Part shown: positions 18,505 to 28,500 of the stretch, one piece after another
How the letters are laid out: every line of letters starts with the position of its first letter
Position numbering within the stretch: position 1 is the first letter of the stretch
Assembly (NCBI RefSeq): GCF_000023125.1
Contig: NC_013037.1
Location: 1,612,001 to 1,676,000, forward strand
Length of the DNA stretch: 64,000 bases
Direction of reading: 5' to 3'
Origin: Dyadobacter fermentans DSM 18053
Lineage (GTDB): Bacteria > Bacteroidota > Bacteroidia > Cytophagales > Spirosomataceae
Program-made: the position numbers and the translations under genes
Notes under the pieces: model-generated
What the model saw: only the letters and a program-made list of their open reading frames with translations
The model's database searches: none
What the model was told of the DNA's origin: nothing

Positions 18505-19314
18505 CTACGACTGGACCAGCACCGGAAAATTCTCCACCGTTTCGTGAATGCTTTTCCGAAACTGGAAGGGCGTGAGGCCTGTAAACTCTTTGAAATTGCG
18601 GATAAAATGGGATTGGTCGGCGTATTCCTGCTCGAAGGCAATGTCGGACAGCTTGTCGTACGACTGCCTGCGGAGCTGGTTAAGCGAGGCCTGGAAACGG
18701 CAGATCCTTCCAAAAAGCATGGGCGATAACCCTATTCCCTCCTGAAAGCGCCTTTCGAGCGTGCGCTCCGATACCCGCAACTCGTGCCGCAGTTCCTTCA
18801 TCGAAATATTGCCGTGCGATTGGATAATGCGCTGCAATGCATGGCGCGTGGCGGTTTGCAGGTGGTGATCGTTGCGGCAAATCTGCGCCCAAAGGCATTC
18901 AGAGAGGATATTTGCCTTGGTATCCACATCGGAAGCGCCGTCCAGCCGTTCCATCAGATGCTGGCCATTGAAAAACAGGTCCAGGTCCAGGCAATCGTTC
19001 GTGAGCTCGTTGGAATCCATCCCGAAAATCGATTTCAGCGCATGCGGATAAAAGTATACCCCGATGGTGCTGAACGTGGCCGGCGACACGATGCGGGTGT
19101 GGGCGGTCGATTGTCCGTACAGGAACACCGACGATAATTGCTTCCCTTCCTGAAACGAAGCCCCCGGAGATTGCTGGAAAATGATGCCCGGAGAACCGTC
19201 GGCGATGGTCACGAAATGGATTTGCTCGTCGGGCCTGCCCGTGCTTTCGAGCGCCCAGTAATACCGGACGTAGTCTCGTAAATGCGGCGGCGGCAGGATC
19301 TGATGGTATTTCAT
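18505..19314 (-). CDS. AraC-family transcriptional regulator
   Basis: About 269 residues from the chosen Met at 19312-19314 (MKYHQILPPPHLRDYVRYYW); the frame is open 7 codons further. The N-terminal half matches the DUF6597-like ligand domain seen in many Bacteroidota AraC proteins (YVRYYWALE start, GQSTAHTRIV). The C-terminal HTH pair is intact: ISMKELRHELRVSERTLERRF and KLSDIAFEQEYADQSHFIRNF, ending in the usual TGLTPFQFRK. It lies 34 bp behind the SDR gene on the same strand and next to a divergent hydrolase gene, so it probably controls both and itself. Effector unknown. Confidence 0.88.
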   Translation of the reverse strand: MKYHQILPPPHLRDYVRYYWALESTGRPDEQIHFVTIADGSPGIIFQQSPGASFQEGKQLSSVFLYGQSTAHTRIVSPATFSTIGVYFYPHALKSIFGMDSNELTNDCLDLDLFFNGQHLMERLDGASDVDTKANILSECLWAQICRNDHHLQTATRHALQRIIQSHGNISMKELRHELRVSERTLERRFQEGIGLSPMLFGRICRFQASLNQLRRQSYDKLSDIAFEQEYADQSHFIRNFKEFTGLTPFQFRKSIHETVENFPVLVQS

Positions 19315-19348
19315 GGCTAATGATGAATAAGGCAAGTTACCTATTTTT

Positions 19349-20206
19349 TCAAAACAATTCTTTCAGATATTGCTGAACCCCAAGCGGTTTGCGTCCCAGG
19401 AAGCCTTCGAGCGAATGATGCGTTTTTTCAAATTCGCCTGCGCGGATGCTGTCGGCCATGCTGGCATAAAACCCGGCCTCATCCTCGCCCAGCCCGAAAC
19501 CGAGCAGTCCTTTACGGTAATCTTCCGGCGAAATATCGGTGTGCGCGGCGTCGTGGTAGCCTGCTATATCTTTTAATGTTAATGCAATGTCCGCAAAACT
19601 GAATGTCTCCGCGCCGGTAATATCGAACGTCGCGTTGTTGAAAGTCGGGCCGGTGAGCACATTGGACAGCGCCTCGGCAATGTCCTTCCGCGACGCGAAA
19701 CTCACGCGCCCGCTGCCCGACGGGTAAAAGATCCGGCCGTCGCCCATGGCTTCGCCGATAAACAGCGGGATCGTTTCATGGTACATGCTGTTGCGGAACA
19801 AGACGTAACGCATGCCGCTCTGCCGGATCAGTTCCTCGGTATTGCGGCAAATATGCGCTGCGTGAAAATGGGCCGATTCGTGGGGGAACAGCGTGCTGGT
19901 GTAAGCGATTTCTTTCACTCCGCAGCGCACGGCGGCCTGCACCACGCGCGTTTCCTGCGCCATTGCCCGGACGCCCGTGGCCGAAGCGGAGATCTGCAAC
20001 AGCCTGTGCACGCCTTTCAGCGCCTTCTCCAACGACTGCTGATCTTCATAATCTGCCGTGCGGATATGGATTCCCGAACCGATGTATTCGCTGAGCTTAC
20101 CTGCATCACGCACAATGGCGACGATGTTGCCCGGTAATGTTTTTTTCAAAAGGAATGCGAGTGTGGCTTTTCCAAGGTTTCCGTTTGCTCCTGTGATGGC
20201 TATCAT
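19349..20206 (-). CDS. NmrA-like NAD(P)-binding SDR protein
   Basis: A 285-residue atypical short-chain dehydrogenase. The dinucleotide-binding motif is at the very start (ITGANGNLGKAT, residues 3-14), and a phrase AYTSTLFPHES replaces the classical YxxxK catalytic site. Proteins of this type act as quinone/azo reductase-like enzymes (QorB type) or redox sensors. First gene of a two-gene unit with the AraC regulator. The divergent partner is an alpha/beta hydrolase, suggesting a small inducible detoxification or catabolic module. Substrate unknown. Confidence 0.85.
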   Translation of the reverse strand: MIAITGANGNLGKATLAFLLKKTLPGNIVAIVRDAGKLSEYIGSGIHIRTADYEDQQSLEKALKGVHRLLQISASATGVRAMAQETRVVQAAVRCGVKEIAYTSTLFPHESAHFHAAHICRNTEELIRQSGMRYVLFRNSMYHETIPLFIGEAMGDGRIFYPSGSGRVSFASRKDIAEALSNVLTGPTFNNATFDITGAETFSFADIALTLKDIAGYHDAAHTDISPEDYRKGLLGFGLGEDEAGFYASMADSIRAGEFEKTHHSLEGFLGRKPLGVQQYLKELF

Positions 20207-20440
20207 TGTTTGTCTGTTTTAGTTTAAGACAAAACTAGAAGCTCCCCTACCCTCAAAATAGAACAAATCCGTCATGTGCGATTTTTTCGGCCGCGGCCAC
20301 ACATTTTCAATTTTTTTGCCAAAATCTTTTTTTCTTAACCTAGGTTAATGTTTCCCGTTTCGGCCGCGTCTAGTTTTGTCCTATCAAATCAATCACAACC
20401 GAACGAAACAAATATTCAATCACAAAAACCTTTTTAGATC
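20207..20440. promoter_or_regulatory. Mirrored divergent promoter region with palindrome and direct repeats
   Basis: The 234-bp gap between the SDR gene (minus) and hydrolase gene (plus) holds an 11-bp inverted repeat: GACAAAACTAG at 20228-20238 and CTAGTTTTGTC at 20370-20380. Each arm contains TAGTTTTG, an exact TAnnTTTG -7 element facing its own gene (minus 20230-20237, plus 20371-20378). A perfect 14-bp palindrome, TTAACCTAGGTTAA, lies at 20335-20348. The 11-mer TTTCGGCCGCG occurs twice in direct orientation (20285-20295, 20358-20368). A TTTG lies 16 nt upstream of the minus-facing -7 box; the plus-facing one has no clear -33 box. Likely target of the linked AraC regulator. Confidence 0.55.
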
Positions 20441-21421
20441 ATGGAAACGCTGCATATCATCGACCCCGCCAACGACCCTGCTATTTTTGAAGATGTTAAA
20501 ACCTTCCTCAACGCGCTGAATTCCGGCGGCGGCACGCCATTGGAACAACTCTCGCCCGCTGATGCCCGTAATGTGCTCGTAGGCGCACAAAATTCGGTGG
20601 AAGTGGATCTGTCGGGTGTGGAAACGAGTGAAAAAACCATTACACAGGACGGCATTACGGTTAAACTCGACATTGTGAAACCCGAAGGTGCCACCGGCAA
20701 ACTCCCCGTGTTCATATTCATTCACGGCGGCGGCTGGGTGCTCGGCGACTTCCCTACCCACCAACGCATTGTCCGCGACCTGGTGGTTTACTCCGGCGCA
20801 GCAGCTGTTTTTGTCAATTACACCCCGTCACCCGAAGCCCAATATCCGACGGCGATCAACGAAATTTACGCCGCTACCAAATGGGTGGCCGCACATGGCG
20901 AAGAAATTAATGTGGATGGCAGCAGGCTGGTCGTCGCGGGCAATAGCGTCGGTGGCGACATGGCCGCCGTAACCGCCCTAAAAGCGAAAGACGACAATGG
21001 CCCGGAAATCAAATTGCAGGTGCTGCTCTGGCCCGTTACCGACGCCAATTTCGAAACCACATCCTACAACCAGTTCGCCGAAGGCCGCTTCCTGACCAAA
21101 AACATGATGAAATGGTTTTGGGATAACTACACCACCGACCCCGAAGAACGGAAACATCGCTACGCATCGCCATTGCAAGCTACCACTGAACAGTTGCAGG
21201 GACTTCCCCCAGCCCTGGTCCAAACTGCCGAAAATGACGTCCTGCGCGACGAAGGCGAGGCTTATGCTCGCAAACTGGAAGCTGCGGGCGTAAAAACCAC
21301 GCTCGTGAGATACCAGGGACTGATCCACGATTACGGCCTGCTGAACCCGCTGGCAAACGTTCCGGCGGTGCAGGGCGCATTGCTCCAAGCCGGTGCCGCC
21401 ATCCGCGAAGCTTTGAAATAA
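20441..21421 (+). CDS. Alpha/beta hydrolase, HSL-like esterase
   Basis: A 326-residue cytoplasmic esterase of the hormone-sensitive-lipase group. The oxyanion-hole motif HGGGW is at 95-99, the nucleophile elbow GNSVGG has Ser169, and the remaining triad members are the Asp in AENDVLRDEG and the His in LIHDYG (near residue 292). No signal peptide. A terminator with a 9-bp stem follows at 21446-21475. Divergent from the SDR-AraC unit and probably under the same regulator. Short-chain ester substrates are likely, the actual one unknown. Confidence 0.9.
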   Translation: METLHIIDPANDPAIFEDVKTFLNALNSGGGTPLEQLSPADARNVLVGAQNSVEVDLSGVETSEKTITQDGITVKLDIVKPEGATGKLPVFIFIHGGGWVLGDFPTHQRIVRDLVVYSGAAAVFVNYTPSPEAQYPTAINEIYAATKWVAAHGEEINVDGSRLVVAGNSVGGDMAAVTALKAKDDNGPEIKLQVLLWPVTDANFETTSYNQFAEGRFLTKNMMKWFWDNYTTDPEERKHRYASPLQATTEQLQGLPPALVQTAENDVLRDEGEAYARKLEAAGVKTTLVRYQGLIHDYGLLNPLANVPAVQGALLQAGAAIREALK

Positions 21422-21445
21422 ACTCTTATATATACTACTACACGG

Positions 21446-21478
21446 AAACGGGTTGCGCGCAAGTGTAACCCGTTTTTT
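21446..21478 (+). terminator. Rho-independent terminator after hydrolase gene
   Basis: Stem AAACGGGTT (21446-21454) with AACCCGTTT (21467-21475) and a T-run through 21478. Confidence 0.8.
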
Positions 21479-21628
21479 ATATTCTCCAATCCTATAAATC
21501 ACATTATCAATTCATTATAAATTTCTGATAAAAAATAAAATAAAAACGTGAACAATTTCCGTCTTTTTCCGTGTCTGGTTGAATGTAAGCGGTTAAATTG
21601 CCGCACCTATATCCTTACAGTGATTCTA

Positions 21629-22879
21629 ATGACGCAGAGACAAATCGGGGCAATCGCCGTCTTTTCCGGCTATTTGCTGCTGGCCATAGCGGTTTACCGC
21701 TGGCAACTTTTCACACACTTCACATGGACCGTGCTACTTTTCAAGGCATTCGTCCCGCTGGCGTTCGTCGTTTTCTGCTGGTCGGTTACCCGGCTGCTGA
21801 AATGGCCTTTCTGGACGGCGCTGCTGCTGCCTGTTTTAATGGAAACCGCCGCCTATTTCTACATCCGGCATACGATTGAGGTCAACGAGCGAGCCGAACG
21901 CCAGGAAGTGGGTGTGCTGGGCAAATGGATCAACTACCGGGATGTGATCCAGTTTAACCGGAATTTTGCGAGCTATTCGCCCGATCTGGGATATGTGCTC
22001 CGGCCCGGCAGCGAAGGCGTGCATTCCAGTTTGGAATATAGTAATGAATTCAAAATCAACAGCTTCGGCGTCCGCGACGACGAACCCTCGCTTAATAATC
22101 CTAAACTCGTCTTCCTAGGCGACTCGTTCACCATGGGCTGGGGCGTGGATGAAAACCAGACATACGCCGACCTGACCGGCCGGAAACTGGGCGTAAAAAC
22201 GCTGAATGCAGGCATTTCATCCTACGCCACGTTCCGCGAAATGCTGCTTTTTTCAAAGATCAAACGGGATTCCTGCCAACTGGTGGTACTGCAATACTGC
22301 GATAATGACCTTGAAGAAAACCAGGCCCGCAACGAGCCCGCCAACCAGGGCCAGCTGCTTACGCCCGAAACATTTGCGAACACCGCCATATTCAACCAAA
22401 TCAACGAAACCTACTATCCGATGCGCTTTACTTACTTTTTCGTGCGCGAAAAGGATCTGCTGAAACGGATCTGGACGAGTCCAATATCGGCATTCGGCGA
22501 AATCGGGGGAGGATTATCGGCCTGGTTTGGTGGCCGGAAGTTGAACGTGGTCACGCCGCAGAAGATCAAAACAGCGGAGGAAACAGCGAAGCATACGGAG
22601 TACTTTTTCAAATCACTCGCCAAAATCCGCCGGTTTTACCAGGGCAATATCGTGGTGCTGCACCTCGATGGCCGGTACACACGCCCCGAACTGATCCGCG
22701 CATTCGAAGCGGAGGCGCAGAAAACCGGCGACGGGCATTTGTATTTTCTTCACACTGACGAACTGCTGAAAGCGCCTGATTACTACCCCGTCGATGGCCA
22801 TATCAATGCATCGGGCCATGCGAAAATCGCCAATGCATTGGCTGCGCTGGTTCAGGAAAAAGCATTGCTCACACGCTGA
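21629..22879 (+). CDS. Membrane protein with SGNH-hydrolase-like domain
   Basis: About 416 residues from the Met at 21629 (MTQRQIGAIAVFSGYLLLA); the frame is open 27 codons upstream, but that part looks non-coding. Three hydrophobic segments occupy roughly the first 85 residues of the chosen protein. An extracytoplasmic SGNH domain follows: FLGDSFTMGWG (block I, Ser nucleophile), an LQYCDNDLEEN block III-like segment and VDGHINASGHAKIANAL (block V, Asp and His both present). The catalytic set appears complete. Possibly an acyl- or acetylesterase on an envelope polymer. It stands alone between two terminators, so context says little. Confidence 0.72.
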   Translation: MTQRQIGAIAVFSGYLLLAIAVYRWQLFTHFTWTVLLFKAFVPLAFVVFCWSVTRLLKWPFWTALLLPVLMETAAYFYIRHTIEVNERAERQEVGVLGKWINYRDVIQFNRNFASYSPDLGYVLRPGSEGVHSSLEYSNEFKINSFGVRDDEPSLNNPKLVFLGDSFTMGWGVDENQTYADLTGRKLGVKTLNAGISSYATFREMLLFSKIKRDSCQLVVLQYCDNDLEENQARNEPANQGQLLTPETFANTAIFNQINETYYPMRFTYFFVREKDLLKRIWTSPISAFGEIGGGLSAWFGGRKLNVVTPQKIKTAEETAKHTEYFFKSLAKIRRFYQGNIVVLHLDGRYTRPELIRAFEAEAQKTGDGHLYFLHTDELLKAPDYYPVDGHINASGHAKIANALAALVQEKALLTR

Positions 22880-22984
22880 GAGGCTATCGGTTTACGCATC
22901 TTTTTTTTTTAAGTCTAAAAACGAATTGATTTATAACTTAACTTGTAACCGATCATAGACTTTATTCAATAACCCCTCATATCC

Positions 22985-23683
22985 ATGAGACAATTTCTAC
23001 CATTTCTTGCCTCATTGCTACTGCTGTTTGCCTGCGAAAAAGAGGAAAAAGATACGCCGCAACCCGAAGACCCGAACTGGTACGTGCTCCGCGCCCCCGA
23101 CAACCGGGAAATCAAGGCCGTGCACGGGAACATCGACGATACGCTGGTAATCACCACCGGTTTCAAGATATTTGTCACCACCGACCAGGGCAAAACCTGG
23201 CAGGCAAGCAACTACGACGGAGGCGTCGGCCTTTTCGCATTCATAAAAAGTGAGGACACATTGTTTGCCATGGAAGGACAGCGGGGCAGTTTCACGACGC
23301 GCGACAATGCATTCGGCATTCAACCCTACTGGTGCAGCCTCGACAATGGCCTTACCTGGGCGCGAGCGCGCGGCAGTATGGCCAAAGACGGCTGGCAGGT
23401 GCCGATTAATTATGCATATTCCGGCAACGGGATCAAGTTCGGTATCGACATGATCCAGACGGCCGAAGGTTACCTCCAAACGATCGGGATCAAATCCGAA
23501 AGCGGCACCAGGTTGACGCTGCCCGCGGATCATCAACTGATCAGCATTAGTTTCGACCGAACGTCGCGGTTGTACGTGACAGGTTCGGCGCCGCTCTGCG
23601 GGCAAGGTGTGACATTCGAATATTGCGACGACAAAATCAGAAGCGGAACGTTGTATGTTTCCCGCAAGCCAATTTTGTACTGA
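22985..23683 (+). CDS. Lipoprotein with BNR-like beta-propeller fragments
   Basis: A 232-residue protein with a lipobox (LLLLFAC, Cys17) followed by an acidic linker. Two phrases of the sialidase/BNR repeat type occur: VTTDQGKTWQAS near residue 60 and CSLDNGLTWARA near 120. These S/TxDxGxTW loops are typical of beta-propellers, but the protein is too short for a full six-blade propeller. No catalytic residues recognised. Role unknown, probably surface or periplasmic binding. Convergent with the SusD gene and separated from it by a bidirectional terminator. Confidence 0.7.
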   Translation: MRQFLPFLASLLLLFACEKEEKDTPQPEDPNWYVLRAPDNREIKAVHGNIDDTLVITTGFKIFVTTDQGKTWQASNYDGGVGLFAFIKSEDTLFAMEGQRGSFTTRDNAFGIQPYWCSLDNGLTWARARGSMAKDGWQVPINYAYSGNGIKFGIDMIQTAEGYLQTIGIKSESGTRLTLPADHQLISISFDRTSRLYVTGSAPLCGQGVTFEYCDDKIRSGTLYVSRKPILY

Positions 23684-23718
23684 AAAGTATTGCATTAAAA
23701 AGCTTTCTACTGAAACGA

Positions 23719-23752
23719 AAATGCCATCACATGAACTCGTGTGATGGCATTT
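23719..23752. terminator. Bidirectional terminator between convergent genes
   Basis: Perfect 12-bp stem, AAATGCCATCAC (23719-23730) with GTGATGGCATTT (23741-23752), between the lipoprotein (plus) and susD (minus) stop codons; A and T runs flank the stem on the two sides. Confidence 0.75.
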
Positions 23753-23772
23753 CGCGTGATAACGCTTACAGG

Positions 23773-25524
23773 CTACTCGATTTTCGTCAGCGGCGGCACG
23801 TTTCTGTTCGCGCCGTCGTAGCCAATGTTCTGGTTGATCACGCCTTTGGTGTTGGCGGTGATCACGAGTGAAGGGATCGGCCACAGGGCATGGAACGGCG
23901 CCATATTTGCCGTGTTGCCGAGTAGCTGGATCTTCTTTTCGTAGGTATTGTTATACTTCATCACCCGGTCGAAGTAGAAATTCTTCTCGCTGAAATTGGT
24001 CAGGCTGTAACCGTTCAAACCGGCTTTGGCCATGATGTAGGAAATCCGTACCAACTCCGAATGCCGGGGTTCTTCGGCGAAAAGCTCCCGCGCACGCTCG
24101 TGCAGCAGGAAATCGACGGTCACTTCCCCTGCCGACACCGGCATTGCTTTGGCGCGCTGGCGCACTTTATTGATATCGTCGGCAGCGAGGCCGAGCTGGT
24201 TTTTCCAAAGGTAGGCTTCCGCACGCAGGAGGTAGGTTTCGGCTAGCCTGAAAATATACCAGTCGCCATTACCGCCCATCGGTACCGCCTTGGGATCGTC
24301 CTGCGGATTGTACATAATGTAATGCGGCATCGCATATACGTGCTTGAAGGTATCCACCTGCGCGGCCAGGAATTTGGTATTGATTGGTTTGCCGAAATCC
24401 ACCGACGCGGGATTGTTGTATTTCAGCTCATGAATGTCCACCCAGTTGATATCCGCGCGCCGCAAATCGGGCGTGTTGCGCCAGGTAGCGCCCTTGTACG
24501 ACCAGATATCATATTGATAATAACCTGTAAGTCTGATATTTGCATTGCCTCTTCCCAATGAATCATACATCGGCCCGCTCGCTACCATGCCCGGCTTGCC
24601 CTGGCTGTCGAGCACCTGCGGCTGGAACCACTGGCAGTTGTAGAGTCGCATGGTGTACAATCCTACCGACCGTGCGGCGGGGGGCGCTTCGTACCGGTCG
24701 ATCGCCGCTAGGATGGTTTCGGTGTTTTGCGTAATGCTGAAATTCTTGGGCCGGTGCAGGTCCCACATGAGGTTACGGTTGCCCTTCGCGGCATCGATGC
24801 CGAATCGCTGGGTCATGAGCGCGTAAGGGCCATTGATCACCTTCGTCGCGGCTTCGATCGCCTTGTCGAATTCCAGGTTTGCCAGATAGATTTTCGTCAG
24901 CAAATGATTGGCGGCGCCTTTGGTGATTACCCCCGGCTTGGCCGTGGCCGGCAGCCATTCGGCGGCGAACTCTACATCCGTTCTGATCTTTTCCAGGATT
25001 GTCCAGCGGCTATGCGTCTGAAAATCGAGCTTCGCTTCCTGGATTTCACCACTCAGAAACGGCACATCGCCATACGAATTCACGAGGCGGTAATACCAGT
25101 AAGCCCGGTGCCATAGCGCCTCGCCCAGAATGGCGTTGCGCTCCTGGTCCGATGCCCATTTAATGTCATCAATCCTGCTAATGAGCACATTACAGTTTTT
25201 GATGGAAGAATAAATCACCGTAAACATCGTCAGGAAGCGGTAATACTGATCGGTGTTCGGCGTGAGGTTGTAGAAATCGAGCTGCGACCACGGCGATGCC
25301 AGATCCGACGCGGCAAATTCCATTGTGAGGTTGGGCATTGTGCCGGTACTCTCGTTTTTGAGGTCTTTGCGCATGGTAATCAGCAGCGCTTCCATGCCGG
25401 CCTTGTCCACAAACACATTCTCCGGACTGAAAAACGACAGCGGCTCGGGTTTCAGCCAGTCTTTATCGCACGCCGACTGGCTGAGCAGCAGCGTAAAAAG
25501 GATGAGGTATTTAAATAGCTTCAT
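23773..25524 (-). CDS. SusD/RagB-family lipoprotein (second pair)
   Basis: A 583-residue SusD homologue with lipobox LLLSQSAC (Cys19). Family features are FSPENVFVDKAGMEALL near the N terminus, LWHRAYWYYRLVNSYGDVPF near residue 140, and the tail segment LHERARELFAEEPRHSELVRISY, ending with NQNIGYDG. It partners the SusC encoded 21 bp upstream. No sigma/FecR genes or enzymes accompany this pair directly; the nearest upstream gene is ApbE. Ligand unknown. Confidence 0.94.
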   Translation of the reverse strand: MKLFKYLILFTLLLSQSACDKDWLKPEPLSFFSPENVFVDKAGMEALLITMRKDLKNESTGTMPNLTMEFAASDLASPWSQLDFYNLTPNTDQYYRFLTMFTVIYSSIKNCNVLISRIDDIKWASDQERNAILGEALWHRAYWYYRLVNSYGDVPFLSGEIQEAKLDFQTHSRWTILEKIRTDVEFAAEWLPATAKPGVITKGAANHLLTKIYLANLEFDKAIEAATKVINGPYALMTQRFGIDAAKGNRNLMWDLHRPKNFSITQNTETILAAIDRYEAPPAARSVGLYTMRLYNCQWFQPQVLDSQGKPGMVASGPMYDSLGRGNANIRLTGYYQYDIWSYKGATWRNTPDLRRADINWVDIHELKYNNPASVDFGKPINTKFLAAQVDTFKHVYAMPHYIMYNPQDDPKAVPMGGNGDWYIFRLAETYLLRAEAYLWKNQLGLAADDINKVRQRAKAMPVSAGEVTVDFLLHERARELFAEEPRHSELVRISYIMAKAGLNGYSLTNFSEKNFYFDRVMKYNNTYEKKIQLLGNTANMAPFHALWPIPSLVITANTKGVINQNIGYDGANRNVPPLTKIE

Positions 25525-25545
25525 AATGCAAGGTGAATGGCGGTT

Positions 25546-28500
25546 TTACAATGACAGGTTGAAGCCAACCGTGAAGTTTTTCGGCATTGGCAAGTTATTG
25601 CCTTCGGTATCCCAGGCCTCGGGGTCCCAGCCTGGCCACCGGGTGAATGTGAGCAGGTTGCGGGCAGATGCGAAAACACGCACACTGCTCACTTTCAGCT
25701 TCCTGGAAAGTTCAGAAGGTAGCGAATAGCCTACATTCACGTCCTGAACGCGGAGGAACGAAAGTTTTTTATAAACCTTGATCCCCCCGCCGAACACGTT
25801 CGTGTTGGTGTTCAGCCGCGCATAATCGTTGGTCGGGTTTTCGGGTGTCCAGTAGGGAAAATCGTTTGTATTCCGGCGGTCGTACGTATCGGCACCGCCC
25901 GTGCGCAAACCTTCCGCAAACGGTGCCATATGCCCGAGTTCGCTCCTGAGGAATACGCTGGCTGTCAGGTTTTTGAAGAATGTAAACTCGTTCCGCAAAC
26001 CGATCCGGAAACGCGGTTGCCGGTAGCCGATAAATTGCTTGTCGATCAACGCCTCGTATTTGCCGTTTCCATCCACATCCACTGCCTTGAAATCGCCGGG
26101 CTGCAATTTGTATACCGCCGCCGCGTCCTTTTCAGCCGTCTGCCAGATGCCCGTCACATTGTAGTTCCAAACCCGGTCGATGGGCTGGCCGGGGAACCAT
26201 TCGTTGGAATAGTCGGGCAGCTCCCTCGTCACGGTTTTACCATCCACGGTTTCTTCCTTGTAATCGCCGAATAACCGCTTGATTTTGTTTCGGTTAAATG
26301 AAAATACCAGTCCGCTGCGCCATGAGAAATTGGGCCGCTCGGTATTCACCGTGTTGATGGTCATTTCAAAACCCTTGTTCCCGAGCAGCCCCAGGTTGGT
26401 GGTAATGTCCTTAAAACCCGTGATTTCGGGCAGGAGCCGCCTCATGAGCAGGTCGGTGGTGGTCATATCGTAATATTCCACGCTCAGGTCGATCCGGTTT
26501 TTAAGCAGGCTCAGGTCCATACCCAGGTTGATCGACTTCGTCTTTTCCCAAACCAGGTTCGGATTGGCCAGCGAGGTGTTGTACACGCCCACCTGCACAT
26601 TGGTACCGTCGTAGTACATGGCCGAAAGCAGCTGCGCCAGGGCCGAATAAGCACCGATATCCCGGTTACCATTCACACCCCACGACAAGCGAAGTTTCAT
26701 CTGGCTCACAAAATCAAGCTGAAAAAACTTCTCTTCCGATATTTTCCAGGCAATGGCTGCTGCGGGAAAAACGGCGCGCGGCTGCTTGGTACCGAATGCA
26801 GAGAAGCCATCGCGGCGAACGGAGGCGGTAATCAGATACTTGTCGAGCAGCGTGTAGTTGAGGCGGGCCATGGCTGCGTCGCCGGTGATTTGCGTATCAT
26901 TGGTTTCCATGGCGGGATTTGTTCCGTACTGCATGCCGTGGAAGCCCAGGTTGCCATTGGGTACAAAGCCCTGGTTGGCGATCCTGGAATACCATCCGCG
27001 GTTGCGCTCGGCGCTGTACAGTAGGGTGACGTCGAACTGGTGAATCCCGAATTGCTTGTTCCAATGCAGGAGGTTGTCCAGGATGTACTCATACGCGGAT
27101 GCGTCCGCCCGCGTCCCGTACCCGCCCGAGCGCGTGGAGCCACCGTCAATCGTGCTGGGGGACCAATAGTTATAGTCCTTCGACGTCTCATAACGCGGTT
27201 GAAAACTTATTTTGTAGTCAAATCCGAACGGGAGCTTGATTTTACCATACAGCGAAGCAAAAAGCGTATTCACTTTCTTCATCCGGTCCTGACCAAAATA
27301 GTTGATCAGCGGGTTGGCCACTGCGAAACTGTTGGGAAACCACATCACATCTCCGTTTTCTTCAAACATCGAACCATAGGGGCTCATGATGTACATTTGG
27401 CCAAGCGACGCGGCTACGGTACTCTCGTCTCGGTCGGCGAACTGCGTGTTCACGCCCACATTGAGCCAGTCGGTGACCTTGAAATCCACATTCAGGCGCG
27501 AGCGGATCGTCGAAAACTTATCGCCGCGCAGCACGCCCTCATTGTTTTGATATCCCAATGACCAGTAATAGGTCACATTCTGCGATCCGCCGCCGATGCT
27601 GACATCGTAATTCTGCCGTAAGCCGGTGCGGATCACCTCTTTGTACCAATCCACGGTTTTGCCCGCGAGGTAGTTTTCAGTTTCGATCGGGAAGAAGCGC
27701 AGGCGGCTGAGCCATTCCTGGGTATTGTCCGTTTGCGGGTTGTTACTTGCGGTGCGCCACTGTTCGAGGCTCACACCAGCCGGTAGCGTACCCGGGTTAT
27801 CGTAGTAAAAAGATGGCCGGTCGGGGTTAGTCGCCCGGAGCAGGTCCCGGCGGAAGCTCAGGTAACCGTCTTTATCGAACGGCTTGAATTCGTTCGTAGT
27901 TTGCGCCGTGCCCACGTTCGCCGACACGTTGATCACCGGCTTGCCGGTAGCACCCTTTTTGGTCGTGATCAGGATCACGCCCCCGGCCGCGCGCGCACCG
28001 AACACCGCCGCCGAGCTGGCGTCTTTGAGAATATCCATCGTTTCAATGTCCGCCGGGTTGATATCGGCAATGCTTCCGTTGAAAATCACCCCGTCCATTA
28101 CCACCATCGGGCTCGAATTGGCCGTGAGCGATTTCGGGCCGCGGATTTGCAGCGAGCTCCCGCCAGCCGCCGATGTGGCCTGGTTCGCATTGAAACCCGC
28201 TACCGTTCCCGTAAGCATGTCGGTGAGCTGCGTCATCGGCTGATTTTTGAAGGTTTTAGAATCAATGCGGATCACGGCGCCGGTGAGGTCGCTTTTTTTC
28301 ATTGTTCCATAACCAACCACCACCAGCTCGTCGAGGGCATTGGTGCTCGGCTGCAAAGCAATTTCGATCACCGACTGATTACCCACCGGCACTTCTTTCA
28401 TCACATAACCGACATAACTGAATGTAAGCACGTCGGAAGCCGCCGCCTGCACGGCATAGTGGCCATCGGCATCGGTGGTGGTGCCGCGCTGCGTTCCTTT

